DNA of 64,000 nt from Nodularia sp. NIES-3585 (GCF_002218065.1 NZ_BDUB01000001.1:3009270-3073269); one strand, 5' to 3'. Positions 26,632 to 36,997 are shown, numbered from the stretch's first letter. The notes: a model not told the origin generated them from the sequence alone. Program-made: numbers and translations.

Positions 26632-27909
26632 CTACTTCAGCACTCGATGACCGATATCTTTTCGGTAATACATCCCGGCAAATTGTAGGGATTTGATCCC
26701 AGTGTATGCCTGAGCGATCGCTTGCTGAAAATCTTTGCCGATTCCAGTCACATTTAACACTCTTCCCCCATCGGTGACTATTTGTTGTTGCTGGTTTAAT
26801 TTTGTACCTGCATGAAATACAGTTACCCCTGCTGTTTCCGCCTCTTTAATCCCAGTAATGACTTTGCCTTTTTCGTATGACCCAGGATAACCACCGGAAG
26901 CGGCGACCACAGTGGCAGCAGCCCCTTGTTTCCAAGCTATGGGGGGCATTTCGCCTAAACGCTGCTGCACACAGGCTAAAATCAATTCTTCTAAGGGTGT
27001 GTCTAACAGTGGCAAAATCACCTGAGTTTCCGGATCACCGAAGCGGCAGTTAAATTCTAAAACCTTCAAGTCGCCATCGGGTGCAATCATCAACCCAGCA
27101 TACAGTACGCCTCGGTAGTCGATGCCTCTGGATCTTAAACAAGCGATCGCTCTTTCCAATACTTCTGTTTGAATGCGTCTCATTAACTCTGGTGTGACAA
27201 TAGGCGCAGGGGCATAAGCTCCCATCCCACCAGTATTTTCCCCTGTATCACCCTCTCCAATCCGCTTATGATCTTGCGCTGGGAGCAAAGGGCGAATGGT
27301 TAACCCATCGGTTAAGGCTAAAACTGATACCTCTTGCCCAATCAAACATTCTTCAACAACAACAAAATTTCCGGCACTCCCAAACTGTCCTTGAAAAATG
27401 GCATCAATAGCATTTTGGGCTTGTTCTACAGTTCCAGCAACTATCACACCTTTACCTGCTGCCAAACCGTCAGCTTTCACCACTATAGGTATTCCCTGTG
27501 TTTTAACATAGGATTTAGCTGCTGCTGCCTCAGTAAATACAGCCGCCTGAGCTGTAGGAATCCCCGCTTCCTGCATCAGAGCTTTTGCCCAAGCCTTACT
27601 CGCTTCAATTTGCGCTCCTGCTCTCACCGGACCAAATACCATCAGTCCTTGACTTTGGAGGTAATCTGTAATTCCCATTGCCAGGGGTACTTCTGGCCCT
27701 ACTATTACCAAAGCAATGCCGTTTTCCAGAGCGTATCGGCTGATACCTTCAAAATTATCTACCGCCAAGGGCAAATTCTGGCAACGTTCCAGACTTGCCG
27801 TACCGCCGTTTCCTGGCACACAAACAACTTGCTCAATTTGCTGCGATTGCAACAGTTTCCAGGCTAGAGCGTGTTCGCGCCCACCATTACCAACAACTAA
27901 AACTTTCAC
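26632..27909 (-). CDS. purD: Phosphoribosylamine-glycine ligase
   Basis: 425 residues from GTG 27909. PurD (GAR synthetase) joins glycine to phosphoribosylamine in purine synthesis. The start KVLVVGNGGREHALAWKL is the canonical N-terminus; GAGGAAATCA stands correctly upstream of this GTG, whereas a longer start at 27945 would add 12 non-conserved residues. ATP-grasp features follow: GPEVPLA, IVVKADGLAAGKGVIVA near 150-166, HKRIGEGDTGENTGGMGAYAP and FNCRFGDPETQ. The protein is complete. The purD-nblS neighbourhood is seen in other cyanobacteria. Confidence 0.95.
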   Translation of the reverse strand: MKVLVVGNGGREHALAWKLLQSQQIEQVVCVPGNGGTASLERCQNLPLAVDNFEGISRYALENGIALVIVGPEVPLAMGITDYLQSQGLMVFGPVRAGAQIEASKAWAKALMQEAGIPTAQAAVFTEAAAAKSYVKTQGIPIVVKADGLAAGKGVIVAGTVEQAQNAIDAIFQGQFGSAGNFVVVEECLIGQEVSVLALTDGLTIRPLLPAQDHKRIGEGDTGENTGGMGAYAPAPIVTPELMRRIQTEVLERAIACLRSRGIDYRGVLYAGLMIAPDGDLKVLEFNCRFGDPETQVILPLLDTPLEELILACVQQRLGEMPPIAWKQGAAATVVAASGGYPGSYEKGKVITGIKEAETAGVTVFHAGTKLNQQQQIVTDGGRVLNVTGIGKDFQQAIAQAYTGIKSLQFAGMYYRKDIGHRVLK

Positions 27910-28242
27910 TGATTTCCTCGTGCGTCCCTTGTGAAACGAGAACACCCTAGCGGCTCTCGTGGGTCAATTTTTTCATTAATTATTGTGCTAACGCAAGCCC
28001 TCTATCAAACATAGTAATATATGAGTTAATTCTTATACTTTTTTAGATCCTATATTCAAGTACACATCTTTATCTTTTAGCAACAATATTTTGATAAATC
28101 TTTGCAAAATATCAATACAGCTTTTAAGTATTTATAATGAATTTTTAAATGTTTAAACCATTGATTGTATAAAATTTGGGAACGAATCAAGTTTAATGTT
28201 ATAAGTATTAATCTTTAAGAAGATATCAACAGAATCAGAAAT
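27910..28242. other. Intergenic region between divergent purD and epimerase
   Basis: 333 bp, mostly AT-rich. Just upstream of purD there is a short inverted repeat CGAGAAC...GGCTCTCG (about 27938-27960), perhaps a leader hairpin. Divergent promoters must lie here; none was confidently placed. Confidence 0.45.
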
Positions 28243-29193
28243 ATGGCTAAAAGTATTGTGACTGGAGCAGCGGGTTTTATTGGTTCTCACCTTGTGGAAG
28301 GACTACTGCAACAAGGAAAAGAAGTGATTGGGATTGATCACTTTAACGACTACTACGATCCTATTTTAAAGCGGAAAAATCTGGCACATCTAGATGCTTA
28401 TCCTAAGTTTACTTTAATTGAAGGCGATATTCAGTTTCTAGATTGGCAGGCGTTACTTCAAGATGTTGAGGTTGTTTACCATCAGGCGGCTCAAGCTGGG
28501 GTAAGAGCCAGTTGGGGTGAAGGTTTCCGTAATTATACAGAACGCAATATTAGTGCCACACAAGTTTTGTTAGAAGCGGCGAAAGATGCTCAAAGCTTGA
28601 AAAGATTAGTATTTGCCTCGACATCTAGTATATATGGAGATGCCGAAACATTACCAACTCATGAAAAAATTCCACCGCAACCAGTTTCTCCTTATGGGAT
28701 TACCAAATTAGCAGCAGAACGTTTGTGTGGACTATATCACAAAAACTTTGGTGTACCTATTGTGGCATTACGCTATTTTACAGTTTATGGGCCGAGACAA
28801 CGCCCGGATATGGCTTTTCATAAATTTTTCAAGTCTATTTTGCACGATGAAGCAATTCCGATTTACGGAGATGGACAGCAAACGCGAGATTTTACTTTTG
28901 TCAGTGATGTCATAGCTGCCAATTTAGCAGCCGCTACTGTACCCCAAGCGGTGGGTGAAATTTTCAATATTGGCGGTGGTAGCAGGGTCGTTTTAGCTGA
29001 AGTTTTGGACACTATGGCAGAAATAGTGGGCAAACCCATTCAGAAAAATTACATCGAAAAGGCGATGGGTGATGCGCGTCATACGGCTGCTGATGTCTCG
29101 AAAGCGAGGCAAATTTTAGGATATCAGCCGCAAGTTACTTTAAGGGAGGGTTTAACGCAGGAATGGCAATGGGTGAAGGCTTTGTATGCTTGA
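28243..29193 (+). CDS. NAD-dependent sugar-nucleotide epimerase/dehydratase (UDP-glucuronate epimerase-like)
   Basis: 316 residues, extended short-chain dehydrogenase. The Rossmann motif is GAAGFIGSH (8-16); the active site has the Ser/Thr stretch ASTSSIYG (125-132) and Y151-x3-K155 in SPYGITKLA. The segment RYFTVYGPRQRPDM and the general pattern are close to UDP-glucuronate 4-epimerases and decarboxylases (CapI/RfbB-like). The exact sugar cannot be read. It stands apart from the polysaccharide locus at 44-59 kb but may supply it. Its stop codon abuts the stop codon of the convergent large membrane protein with no gap. Confidence 0.88.
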   Translation: MAKSIVTGAAGFIGSHLVEGLLQQGKEVIGIDHFNDYYDPILKRKNLAHLDAYPKFTLIEGDIQFLDWQALLQDVEVVYHQAAQAGVRASWGEGFRNYTERNISATQVLLEAAKDAQSLKRLVFASTSSIYGDAETLPTHEKIPPQPVSPYGITKLAAERLCGLYHKNFGVPIVALRYFTVYGPRQRPDMAFHKFFKSILHDEAIPIYGDGQQTRDFTFVSDVIAANLAAATVPQAVGEIFNIGGGSRVVLAEVLDTMAEIVGKPIQKNYIEKAMGDARHTAADVSKARQILGYQPQVTLREGLTQEWQWVKALYA

Positions 29194-32100
29194 TTATTGC
29201 CATTGCTGAAGTTCATCACTGATGTTGCGAAGTATAGTATTTATTTGAGTCCGGCGAGTTTCAAAGTTAGCTGCAACGGAAATCAAAATGATGCCCACTA
29301 GTAAGCCGACAATCCATTTTAAAAAGGGATAGCTGAAGCTGAAAATCACTAGTTGATAGAAACTGGTAATCAAGAAAGTCGCTGTACCAACATAGAGAAA
29401 AGCCCGTGTTCGCAAAGCTAATCCAGCAAAAATGGCAATCAGGCTGAAAATTCCGGGGATTAAGGGTGTCTGTTGATCAAATAAAATTGCCCATCCACAA
29501 ATTAAGCTACTGCCTAGCAATCCTAAACTATGACGAGCTGTTTTATATTTTGGTAGTCTCAATAAAGGATCTACTTGAGCAACATACAGCAGTGATAATC
29601 CTATTGGTGTCACATACCATAAAGCATTTGTCAAGAGTAAGCTATCAAACCAGCGAAATAATCCCCAATTAATTAAGACCGCACTGATATATGTAAAACG
29701 AATATTTTGACTCACCTTGGCTAAGAAGATATAAAATCCAACTGCGATGAGTAAGGCGATGGGAGAAACTTGCATTCTGGTTTCCCAGATAATTACCAGT
29801 GGTGTAATATATGCGGCTTGTTGCCACGGTCTTTTAGACCAACCCCAACTTTCCCAAGGTAAGATGTAGAGAAAGTAGGCAATTACGCAGGCGATCGCAC
29901 CGTTCCAAGGCACTAAGGGGCCACCTAAGAATTGTCCTACGGATGTTTCCCGCCAATAGATTCGCATAGCAGCTGTCTCTAAAAGTCCGAGGTAAACCCA
30001 CAATTCTCCTATGGTGATTCTGCCAAAGATACGAGGAATAGCAGGCGTTCCCTTTCCTTGAAATATGGCATATCTAATTAAAAATACCCCAGTGGCTAAC
30101 CCCACCAGACGGTTAATGTCCATGGGAAGGGGAATGGCCGCCATTAATAAGCTGCTACTCCAAAACCAGTGGAGATGGGCGATTCCTTTAAGTTCTTGGG
30201 GAGTTAAGCGTAAATAGCTGAGAATCCAGGGGGTGAGAATGCGATAAGCATACATGATGCTAGTCCCCAGGGCAGACATGGCAATTAAGCCATCACCTAA
30301 TGCGCCTCCCGTGGTTTGGGACATTTGATAAAACAAAAGTTCATAGGCAGAAATTGATACGCCAATAATGCCTAAATACAACAGTGGTTTGAAAGGTGTA
30401 TTTCGTCGCCCTACGCCAATCAGAATCAAGGCTACACCCAAAGACAATAAACCCGTCCAATCGGTAAAGGTGTCGAAACGCAGCAATACACTAAATGCAC
30501 CATATATTAATGGCAAAATGTGCAAGCTACTAGGAATTCTCTCTAATTGGTGTTGTCGTCGCCACCATTCTCCGCAAAGTTGGGCGATTAAACCCAAGGC
30601 GATGTTAGCAACTGCAATCTTAATAAATGACTGTTCTCCAAAACTCAGAACTTCAGCAATAAACAATTCTACACACCAACCGATGCCATAAAATGCCCAA
30701 TTTGTCGGTGAATGCCAACTACGATAGACAATTGCCCCTAAAGCGATCGCTGTGGCTGTTAAGTACAAAATTCCTGGGTTAAAAAGCCCCAGATATACTA
30801 ACGCCGAGTGCAGCGTCATCGTCACTAATTCGATGCTACATAATGCGATCGCCCATCCATCACAAGCTACTGCATATATAGTTGCTAACTCGTTACCGCG
30901 TCGGCTGAGTGCTGTTCTGGCTAACCATAAACTGAGGATAGCGATCGCACCCACAATAAACCACCCGGTTATAGTCAGTTCAGGTAATCCAGGTATACCC
31001 TCCCACAGCAACGCCCCGATCAAACTCAATCCAAAACCGACTGTAATTACCGCAGTTGCTTTGTCTCTTACATAGCGGGTATTTGCAAACATTACAGCCG
31101 TAGCCACACCCAGACTAATTAATCTGGTTCCAGGCAGTGCTAAAGTTAATAGTTGATTTATGCTGACAGCGAGAATACTGAATAAAGTATTTGCCGTGCG
31201 CCGTTGTCCAGTGGTGCGACTAGCTAAAGCTGTCAGACTAATAGGGGTAATTAGCCATAACCATCCCCAAGGATATCGGTTAAGAAATAAGTTATACCCA
31301 GTTTCTACATTAGTTACCCACAGTAAACTAAAACTCAGGGTAGCCAGCCCCAAACCGATGTACCATGCACTACTTTGCCATAATCCTTCTCCCAGACTAA
31401 ATACCCATTCTGCCACCATGAGAGCGAGTATAATGCTTGCCCAGATGTGTAAAGCCAGATTTGGTAATAGCCAATTAATCATAGAACCAATTGTCAGCAC
31501 TCCCATGATGTGAGTTAGATATACCAAGGGAATGGGAACAGAGGAACGGCGTTTGGTAACGACTGCGAGAGTGATGGTAGAAAAGATTAAATTGAGCGCG
31601 CGCAATGTAGGATTTACAGTCGCAATTGTCGTTAAAAAAGCACCAAATAAAAGCGTGAGCAATTCACCAAATTTAGCTAATTCTGGCTTTTGGGCGCGAT
31701 TTAATCTCTCAGTGATTGCCACCATAAAGATTAAATAAGGGAATAAAGCAACACTCAATAATGCCCAAGGTTCATTTACAGCATTGGTGAGTTGCATACC
31801 AAGAGCGATCGCTCTTTGTTGTATATCTAAAGGTACTAATCGCCAACCCAGCCAAATTGCTTGTAAACCAATGGTAAAAAATATTGCTAAATCAATGGGG
31901 AAAGAATACCTTCGTAAGCGATTACCCACATACCACAAAGCTAATCCACTTACCGCTATGGCTTGTGCTGGTTGATCGAATACTGTCACTAACCAACCGA
32001 GGCATAACAAAATTCCTCCCAATCGTTGCCAAAGGGATGAAGAATCTCTGTTTTGTGCTAACCAAGTCGCCAGCCAGCCACAAATCCCAATGGCTAACCC

Positions 32101-33069
32101 TAACTGGGTGACATCTACCCCATTAACAAAAATTCCTCGGATTAATAAAACTGTTAACGCATAAATAATTACAGCAGCGAATAAGCTGATACCTAAGTTA
32201 TTGGGTTCTGGACTAGGATTTTCGGAAGTGATGGCGGGCTGCTGTGGGTAGCGATTATGATAAATAGTAATGATAGTTGTACCCACCATTGCCACGTAAA
32301 TGGCAATTACAGGAAAGCCGGGTATTTGCCAACCCCAATGCAAATAAATTAACCCCAGAACATTAACTAGAGGTAATTTTCCTGTGGGTAACTTATTAAA
32401 AACAGCGCGATTTTTGCAGAGTAAAACTGTAATAAATGTTAGGCTAGGGCAAGCGATCGCCACTGTCAACCAGTCCAAAGGATTCTGCCATAACTTAAAG
32501 CTATCCATTGCCCAAAAGTTCACCGGGATTAACAACAGGGTGACAATCAGCAACGTCTGAGCTGTTAACCTGAGATTATCTTGTCTCCCCGCCCAAAAGC
32601 TAAATCCCCAGAAACTTAAGGTATAAAGGAATAAAACGCCATACTGTCCAGAAGCGGGAAACCTCTCCCACTGACTAGCAGCTAGTACACCAGAGGAAAC
32701 CACAACTAGAAATAAACCTAAAAACAGTAGCCAACGCACACTCAATTCTGCGCCCAAAGACTGCAACATTGAGGTGAAAAAATTTGGTTCTGGTGGTGGT
32801 TTGGGTGTTTGTCTGCGGCTACTAGATGCAAAAGCTGCTACAGGTAGAGATTTTACAGGGTCAGAAACAGTTATCCTGACTGGAGTTTCAGGTATATTTA
32901 GGGGAAATAATACCACTGGACAGACAAGAAACTGTCGGCATAGCTGCCTAACTTGGATATCGGAGATTAAACCCAAGCGCAACCATAAATCCAATCCTTC
33001 TAGTAATTGCGGGTGGGAGGATGGTAAATTGAGTTGGATTTTTAAGAGGTCTTCATGTGGAGATGGCAT
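29194..33069 (-). CDS. Very large polytopic membrane protein (1291 aa), unknown function
   Basis: A soluble N-terminal part of about 100 residues (helical, with LLEGLDLWLRLGLISDIQVRQL) is followed by roughly 30 or more hydrophobic segments to the C-terminus. The first membrane segment is near 113-130 (LLFLGLFLVVVSSGVLAASQ). The N-terminal part and the run of W/L-rich helices recall DUF2157-type membrane proteins, but at several times their length. No enzymatic motif is visible. The short C-terminal tail is polar (RRTQINTILRNISDELQQWQ). The gene ends exactly next to the epimerase stop. I recognise it only as a cyanobacterial large hypothetical membrane protein. Confidence 0.8.
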   Translation of the reverse strand: MPSPHEDLLKIQLNLPSSHPQLLEGLDLWLRLGLISDIQVRQLCRQFLVCPVVLFPLNIPETPVRITVSDPVKSLPVAAFASSSRRQTPKPPPEPNFFTSMLQSLGAELSVRWLLFLGLFLVVVSSGVLAASQWERFPASGQYGVLFLYTLSFWGFSFWAGRQDNLRLTAQTLLIVTLLLIPVNFWAMDSFKLWQNPLDWLTVAIACPSLTFITVLLCKNRAVFNKLPTGKLPLVNVLGLIYLHWGWQIPGFPVIAIYVAMVGTTIITIYHNRYPQQPAITSENPSPEPNNLGISLFAAVIIYALTVLLIRGIFVNGVDVTQLGLAIGICGWLATWLAQNRDSSSLWQRLGGILLCLGWLVTVFDQPAQAIAVSGLALWYVGNRLRRYSFPIDLAIFFTIGLQAIWLGWRLVPLDIQQRAIALGMQLTNAVNEPWALLSVALFPYLIFMVAITERLNRAQKPELAKFGELLTLLFGAFLTTIATVNPTLRALNLIFSTITLAVVTKRRSSVPIPLVYLTHIMGVLTIGSMINWLLPNLALHIWASIILALMVAEWVFSLGEGLWQSSAWYIGLGLATLSFSLLWVTNVETGYNLFLNRYPWGWLWLITPISLTALASRTTGQRRTANTLFSILAVSINQLLTLALPGTRLISLGVATAVMFANTRYVRDKATAVITVGFGLSLIGALLWEGIPGLPELTITGWFIVGAIAILSLWLARTALSRRGNELATIYAVACDGWAIALCSIELVTMTLHSALVYLGLFNPGILYLTATAIALGAIVYRSWHSPTNWAFYGIGWCVELFIAEVLSFGEQSFIKIAVANIALGLIAQLCGEWWRRQHQLERIPSSLHILPLIYGAFSVLLRFDTFTDWTGLLSLGVALILIGVGRRNTPFKPLLYLGIIGVSISAYELLFYQMSQTTGGALGDGLIAMSALGTSIMYAYRILTPWILSYLRLTPQELKGIAHLHWFWSSSLLMAAIPLPMDINRLVGLATGVFLIRYAIFQGKGTPAIPRIFGRITIGELWVYLGLLETAAMRIYWRETSVGQFLGGPLVPWNGAIACVIAYFLYILPWESWGWSKRPWQQAAYITPLVIIWETRMQVSPIALLIAVGFYIFLAKVSQNIRFTYISAVLINWGLFRWFDSLLLTNALWYVTPIGLSLLYVAQVDPLLRLPKYKTARHSLGLLGSSLICGWAILFDQQTPLIPGIFSLIAIFAGLALRTRAFLYVGTATFLITSFYQLVIFSFSYPFLKWIVGLLVGIILISVAANFETRRTQINTILRNISDELQQWQ

Positions 33070-33605
33070 AAGCCGTAATCGTATCGGTAGATACTACTAT
33101 CATTATTCCTGAATAGTGGATTGATGCGATCGCTATGCCAGTTATTTTTGTTGACTACGCAGCGAAAATTGGGAACTTTATTTTTTATCCCCAGTCCTCA
33201 ATTATGCAGAGTAAAGTTTTATCAATAAACTTCTTTCAAACTTGCGGCTATTCCCATGCAAGATATTCATGGTGAACAGGTGTTGATTGAGTCTAGTGTT
33301 TCTCAAAGTGAAACCATAATTTCCTCCTAATTCGGTGAAATTTATCTGCGATTTCAGCGTCAACCTATAGGTGTTTTTTTCGAGTAATAAACTTTTGCGC
33401 CTGAATCTCTTATCTGGACTACGTTTCAAGCTCTGAAATTAGAATCCAGGTTGACGCAAGTCCTCAAACCCTTACCAATTATGATCTTGCCAGGATTCCC
33501 ACTTGTTCACCTCTTGACAACCCCAGTCTGAAAAGGTACATTTGGATGAGGTTGACGGAACTGAACCTTGAAAACTAAATATACCAATGCTTCTAGCCAT
33601 GAGCC
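33070..33605 (+). promoter_or_regulatory. CRISPR leader region
   Basis: 536 bp without a credible gene, upstream of the first CRISPR repeat. It holds a HIP1 octamer near 33126, an inverted/direct motif AGGTTGACG (33357-33366 inverted, 33448-33457, 33549-33558), a sigma70-like promoter at 33514-33542 and an A-rich stretch (CCTTGAAAACTAAATATACC) close to the array. The opposite end of the array carries the decayed repeat, which places the leader here and predicts plus-strand transcription. Confidence 0.75.
33514..33542 (+). promoter_or_regulatory. Predicted promoter of the CRISPR array
   Basis: Consensus -35 TTGACA (33514-33519), 17-bp spacer, -10-like TACATT (33537-33542). A transcript would start near 33549, about 57 nt before the first repeat. 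Confidence 0.6.
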
Positions 33606-34656
33606 ATTGCAATCAAAACTAATCCCTATCAGGGATTGAAACAGGCTCAATCAAGATATAAGGCAGCAATTACAGCATTGCAATCAAAACTAATCCCTAT
33701 CAGGGATTGAAACGATAAGTGGCAAGCAATGAATATGCTGAATCAACAATTGCAATCAAAACTAATCCCTATCAGGGATTGAAACTCAAGATTGGTTGAA
33801 GGATGTAACAATTTTCAAATTGCAATCAAAACTAATCCCTATCAGGGATTGAAACAATATCAAAGACCACATCATAAACTTGTCTTCCCTATTGCAATCA
33901 AAACTAATCCCTATCAGGGATTGAAACCCTTCATCACTAACCTGAGATTTGAACCATTCCATTGCAATCAAAACTAATCCCTATCAGGGATTGAAACCTA
34001 AAAAGCGTAGTTTTCACTGCAAAATTATGAACATTGCAATCAAAACTAATCCCTATCAGGGATTGAAACGAGTAAGACCAATGATCTATTTTGTGCATAA
34101 TTTCAATAATTGCAATCAAAACTAATCCCTATCAGGGATTGAAACCAAAGAGTTGGCGAGAAACCATGTTTGTAATCACATCCAATTGCAATCAAAACTA
34201 ATCCCTATCAGGGATTGAAACTGCAACTCCAATCTATGCTGTGAAGGGGTTTGCAATTGCAATCAAAACTAATCCCTATCAGGGATTGAAACAATTTATC
34301 GTAGTTAATTTGAATAATATCTTCTAAGGATTGCAATCAAAACTAATCCCTATCAGGGATTGAAACAGAATTTCAATGGTAAAGATGTAACTAGAGAATT
34401 ACCATTGCAATCAAAACTAATCCCTATCAGGGATTGAAACCCGCGTAAAGCTGATAATTGATTGAAAATACTTCATTGCAATCAAAACTAATCCCTATCA
34501 GGGATTGAAACAACTCAACAGCCGAAGCAATGGATTTTATCGATTCAATTGCAATCAAAACTAATCCCTATCAGGGATTGAAACGATATACCCAATACGC
34601 AAGGTGTGAGAAATGCAGAATTGCAATTAAAACTAATCCCTATCAGGGATTAAAAC
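33606..34656 (+). CRISPR. CRISPR array, 15 repeats of 37 bp, 14 spacers, no cas genes in window
   Basis: Repeats begin at 33606, 33677, 33749, 33819, 33891, 33961, 34033, 34109, 34185, 34256, 34330, 34404, 34475, 34548 and 34620. Each is 37 bp, starts ATTGCAATCAAAAC, has an internal palindrome AATCCCTATCAGGGATT and ends GATTGAAAC, so a crRNA would carry the 5' handle ATTGAAAC, common for type I and III systems. Spacers are 33-39 bp and all different. The first 14 repeats are identical; the last differs at two positions (C to T at 8, G to A at 33), marking the leader-distal end. No cas1/cas2 or effector gene lies within the 33 kb before or 29 kb after. Confidence 0.97.
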
Positions 34657-34758
34657 TTAGGTGTGAATCAGTAAGAAATGCGTTTACCCAACTTCGCCAC
34701 GTTTCTCAAAATCATCATCTTCCAGCTTTTCAACGTTGCGTAGGTGAGTTTAATTAAA
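34657..34758. other. Short trailer after CRISPR array
   Basis: About 100 bp between the last degenerate repeat and the photolyase stop. It contains AGGTGTGA...GAAATGC, similar to the last spacer (AGGTGTGAGAAATGC), which may reflect an old duplication. No gene is supported. Confidence 0.4.
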
Positions 34759-36207
34759 TCACGATTCAGAATTAATGAGATTTTTTTGCTGCTGATACAT
34801 CTGCTTAAACAAAGCTTGCTGAACTTTATGATCCACAATTGGTGCAGGATAGCCAATACCTTGAAGTTCCAAAGGTGGAATTTTACCAGTTACTAAATAT
34901 TCAGTATCTACAGACTGCAACTCTGATACCCATTGGCGAATATATTCACCTTCCCCGTCAAATTTTTGTGCTTGACTAGCAGGGTTAAAAATCCTTAATG
35001 GTTTCGGGTCCATGCCACTAGAAGCACTCCATTGCCAACCGCCATTATTAGCAGATAAATCACCATCAATGAGTTTCTGCATAAAGTATTTTTCTCCCCA
35101 TTGGGGATTTATCATTAAATCTTTAGTTAAAAAACTAGCCACAATCATCCGACAACGGTTATGCATCCAACCCATTTCATTTAACTGGCGCATTGCTGCA
35201 TCGACAATGGGATAACCTGTTCTCCCCTCGCACCAAGCCTGAAAATGTTCTGGGTTATTTTGCCAAGGAAAGCTTTTGAAGGTGTCGCGATAAGCCCCCT
35301 CAGCCAGTTCTGGGAAGTTATACATAGCGTGTTGATAAAACTCTCGCCAAGCTAATTCCTGTTGCCATGTGCGGATACTAGCTTCTGTTTCTTCGCTGCG
35401 GCTATGTTCTTGCGCCTCTAAAGTGGCTTCCCACACGCTGCGAATGCCAATAACTCCAAATTTCAAAGCTGCACTCAACCTGGATGTGCCATCAACGCCG
35501 GGGAAGTTACGCTGTTCTTGATATTCAGTAATAGCACGATCAGTAAATTCCTTTAATCTTTCTTGGGCTGCGGCTTCTCCTGGTGCAATACTTAATTCTC
35601 CATCCCAGCTAAAACCTAAGTCTTTAGCTGAGGGTAATTCGATTACTCCTGCTTGTTTGGCAACTTCTTGTTCAGCCCCTGTTAAGCCTACGGCATTTTG
35701 CAGTGTTTCTACTGGTTTCGCCTTGGGTTTGCTACTCCAGTTTTTCCAGAAAGGACTGTAAACAGTGTAAGGATTTTTAGCACCTGTACGAATTTCGTCT
35801 GGTGAGTGGAGGATCTGATCCCAATTTTCGTGCAGAAATTCAATGTCTTTTGATTTCAGGATATCAATGATCGTGCGATCGCGTGCTTGAGAATAGGGTT
35901 CTACATCCCAGTTCCAAAATACACCTTTGGCATTTAATGCCCCCGCTAAACCTGGTATGGCTTTTACTGGATTGTCATGAAGTATTAACAATTGGCTACC
36001 TACTTCAATATATCGCTGTTCCAGTGCCTGTAAACAGCCAATCATGTAGGTTACTCTCGCGGGGGCTACATCGTCCCGTTCCAGAATCTGGGGGTCAAGG
36101 CAAAAAACGCCCACCACTTTTGCACTCCGCCTTCTGGCCGCTGCTAATCCTGTATTATCAGAAATACGTAAATCACGACGATGCCAAAATAAAATTAAGT
36201 CAGACAT
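34759..36207 (-). CDS. phr: DNA photolyase (class I CPD, cyanobacterial 8-HDF type)
   Basis: 482 residues. It uses blue light to split cyclobutane pyrimidine dimers. The N-terminal antenna domain begins [20 protein letters not shown], and the C-terminal FAD domain has [39 protein letters not shown] and the [19 protein letters not shown] signature. These are the hallmarks of class I photolyases, and in cyanobacteria the antenna is normally 8-HDF. Length is normal for the group. The gene is single, divergent from the cupin gene downstream of it on the map. Confidence 0.95.
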   Translation of the reverse strand: MSDLILFWHRRDLRISDNTGLAAARRRSAKVVGVFCLDPQILERDDVAPARVTYMIGCLQALEQRYIEVGSQLLILHDNPVKAIPGLAGALNAKGVFWNWDVEPYSQARDRTIIDILKSKDIEFLHENWDQILHSPDEIRTGAKNPYTVYSPFWKNWSSKPKAKPVETLQNAVGLTGAEQEVAKQAGVIELPSAKDLGFSWDGELSIAPGEAAAQERLKEFTDRAITEYQEQRNFPGVDGTSRLSAALKFGVIGIRSVWEATLEAQEHSRSEETEASIRTWQQELAWREFYQHAMYNFPELAEGAYRDTFKSFPWQNNPEHFQAWCEGRTGYPIVDAAMRQLNEMGWMHNRCRMIVASFLTKDLMINPQWGEKYFMQKLIDGDLSANNGGWQWSASSGMDPKPLRIFNPASQAQKFDGEGEYIRQWVSELQSVDTEYLVTGKIPPLELQGIGYPAPIVDHKVQQALFKQMYQQQKNLINSES

Positions 36208-36442
36208 TCCACACCATTTTTAGTTCCCTTGTACTAGATTAGATCCTCATGGTATCCTTGAGCATCATTCTGCGGACAAATCTTTGCTGATATTGAAGTT
36301 TTCCAGATACTGTCAAAAGTCAGGACTGCACAGAGTAGAATGTGATTAACGTATAATCTCCCGTATGCCTATCGGGATTGTGGCTTATTGAGTTAAAGTT
36401 AAGTACACTTTTTTTAATTCCAAGTTTATTAGTATTTTTGTC

Positions 36443-36997
36443 ATGCCCACCCTATTACTAGACGACGGCACAATCAAGAGCAATTTAAATGAGATATTGC
36501 CAGAACTCGCGCCTCTTGACATTCACCTAAAACACTATGACCCAGGAACATCACTACTTTTTCCCCATTTTCTAGAGCAGGATGTTTTAACTGATTCAGA
36601 CAAACAGCAAATAATTGACCTGCATCATGGGGTTTTTGAATTTCTTCAGCAACAAAATGGCTATCTGTGGTCTGATTTGCTAAATCTGCATCCAGGTTTA
36701 CCCAATCTCCAGAATTTTATAGCTACTTACAGCCGTTATCATCATCATACTGCTCCTGAAGCCCTTTACGTATTGGCAGGAGAAATGATTTTTGGTTTTG
36801 TCAAACCCGATGGTCATCAGGTACAGCTGTTAATTCAGTCCCAAGACTATATCCACATTCCCGAAGGTGTAGAACATTGGTGTAGTCCTACTGCATTGTT
36901 ACATTTTAAAGCGATACGCTATTTCACATCTGTTGAAGGATGGGTTCCCAATTACACGGGGACTCAGTTGAGTGATTCTTTGAATAAACCTCATTAA
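36443..36997 (+). CDS. Acireductone-dioxygenase-like cupin
   Basis: 184 residues. The cupin metal site of acireductone dioxygenase is visible: H100, H102 and E106 in YHHHTAPEALYV and H145 in PEGVEHW, then the family-like KAIRYFTSVEGWVPNYTG. ARD acts in methionine salvage, oxidising the acireductone made from methylthioribose. The second-shell Arg that usually follows the Glu is replaced (EALY instead of EVRY), so the substrate may differ. Other methionine-salvage genes are not in view. Start ATG 36443; a hairpin follows the stop. Confidence 0.75.
   Translation: MPTLLLDDGTIKSNLNEILPELAPLDIHLKHYDPGTSLLFPHFLEQDVLTDSDKQQIIDLHHGVFEFLQQQNGYLWSDLLNLHPGLPNLQNFIATYSRYHHHTAPEALYVLAGEMIFGFVKPDGHQVQLLIQSQDYIHIPEGVEHWCSPTALLHFKAIRYFTSVEGWVPNYTGTQLSDSLNKPH

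Noticed and set aside
27334-27867. Plus-strand ORF of 177 codons opposite purD
   Set aside because: Antisense to conserved purD sequence; composition (many Cys, Ser, His) is typical of a shadow frame.
33202-33429. Minus-strand ORF of 75 codons in the CRISPR leader
   Set aside because: No family features; region is better explained as leader DNA.
33786-34757. Short ORFs repeating SLIGISFDCN or NPYQGLK
   Set aside because: They are translations of the CRISPR repeats and spacers, not genes.
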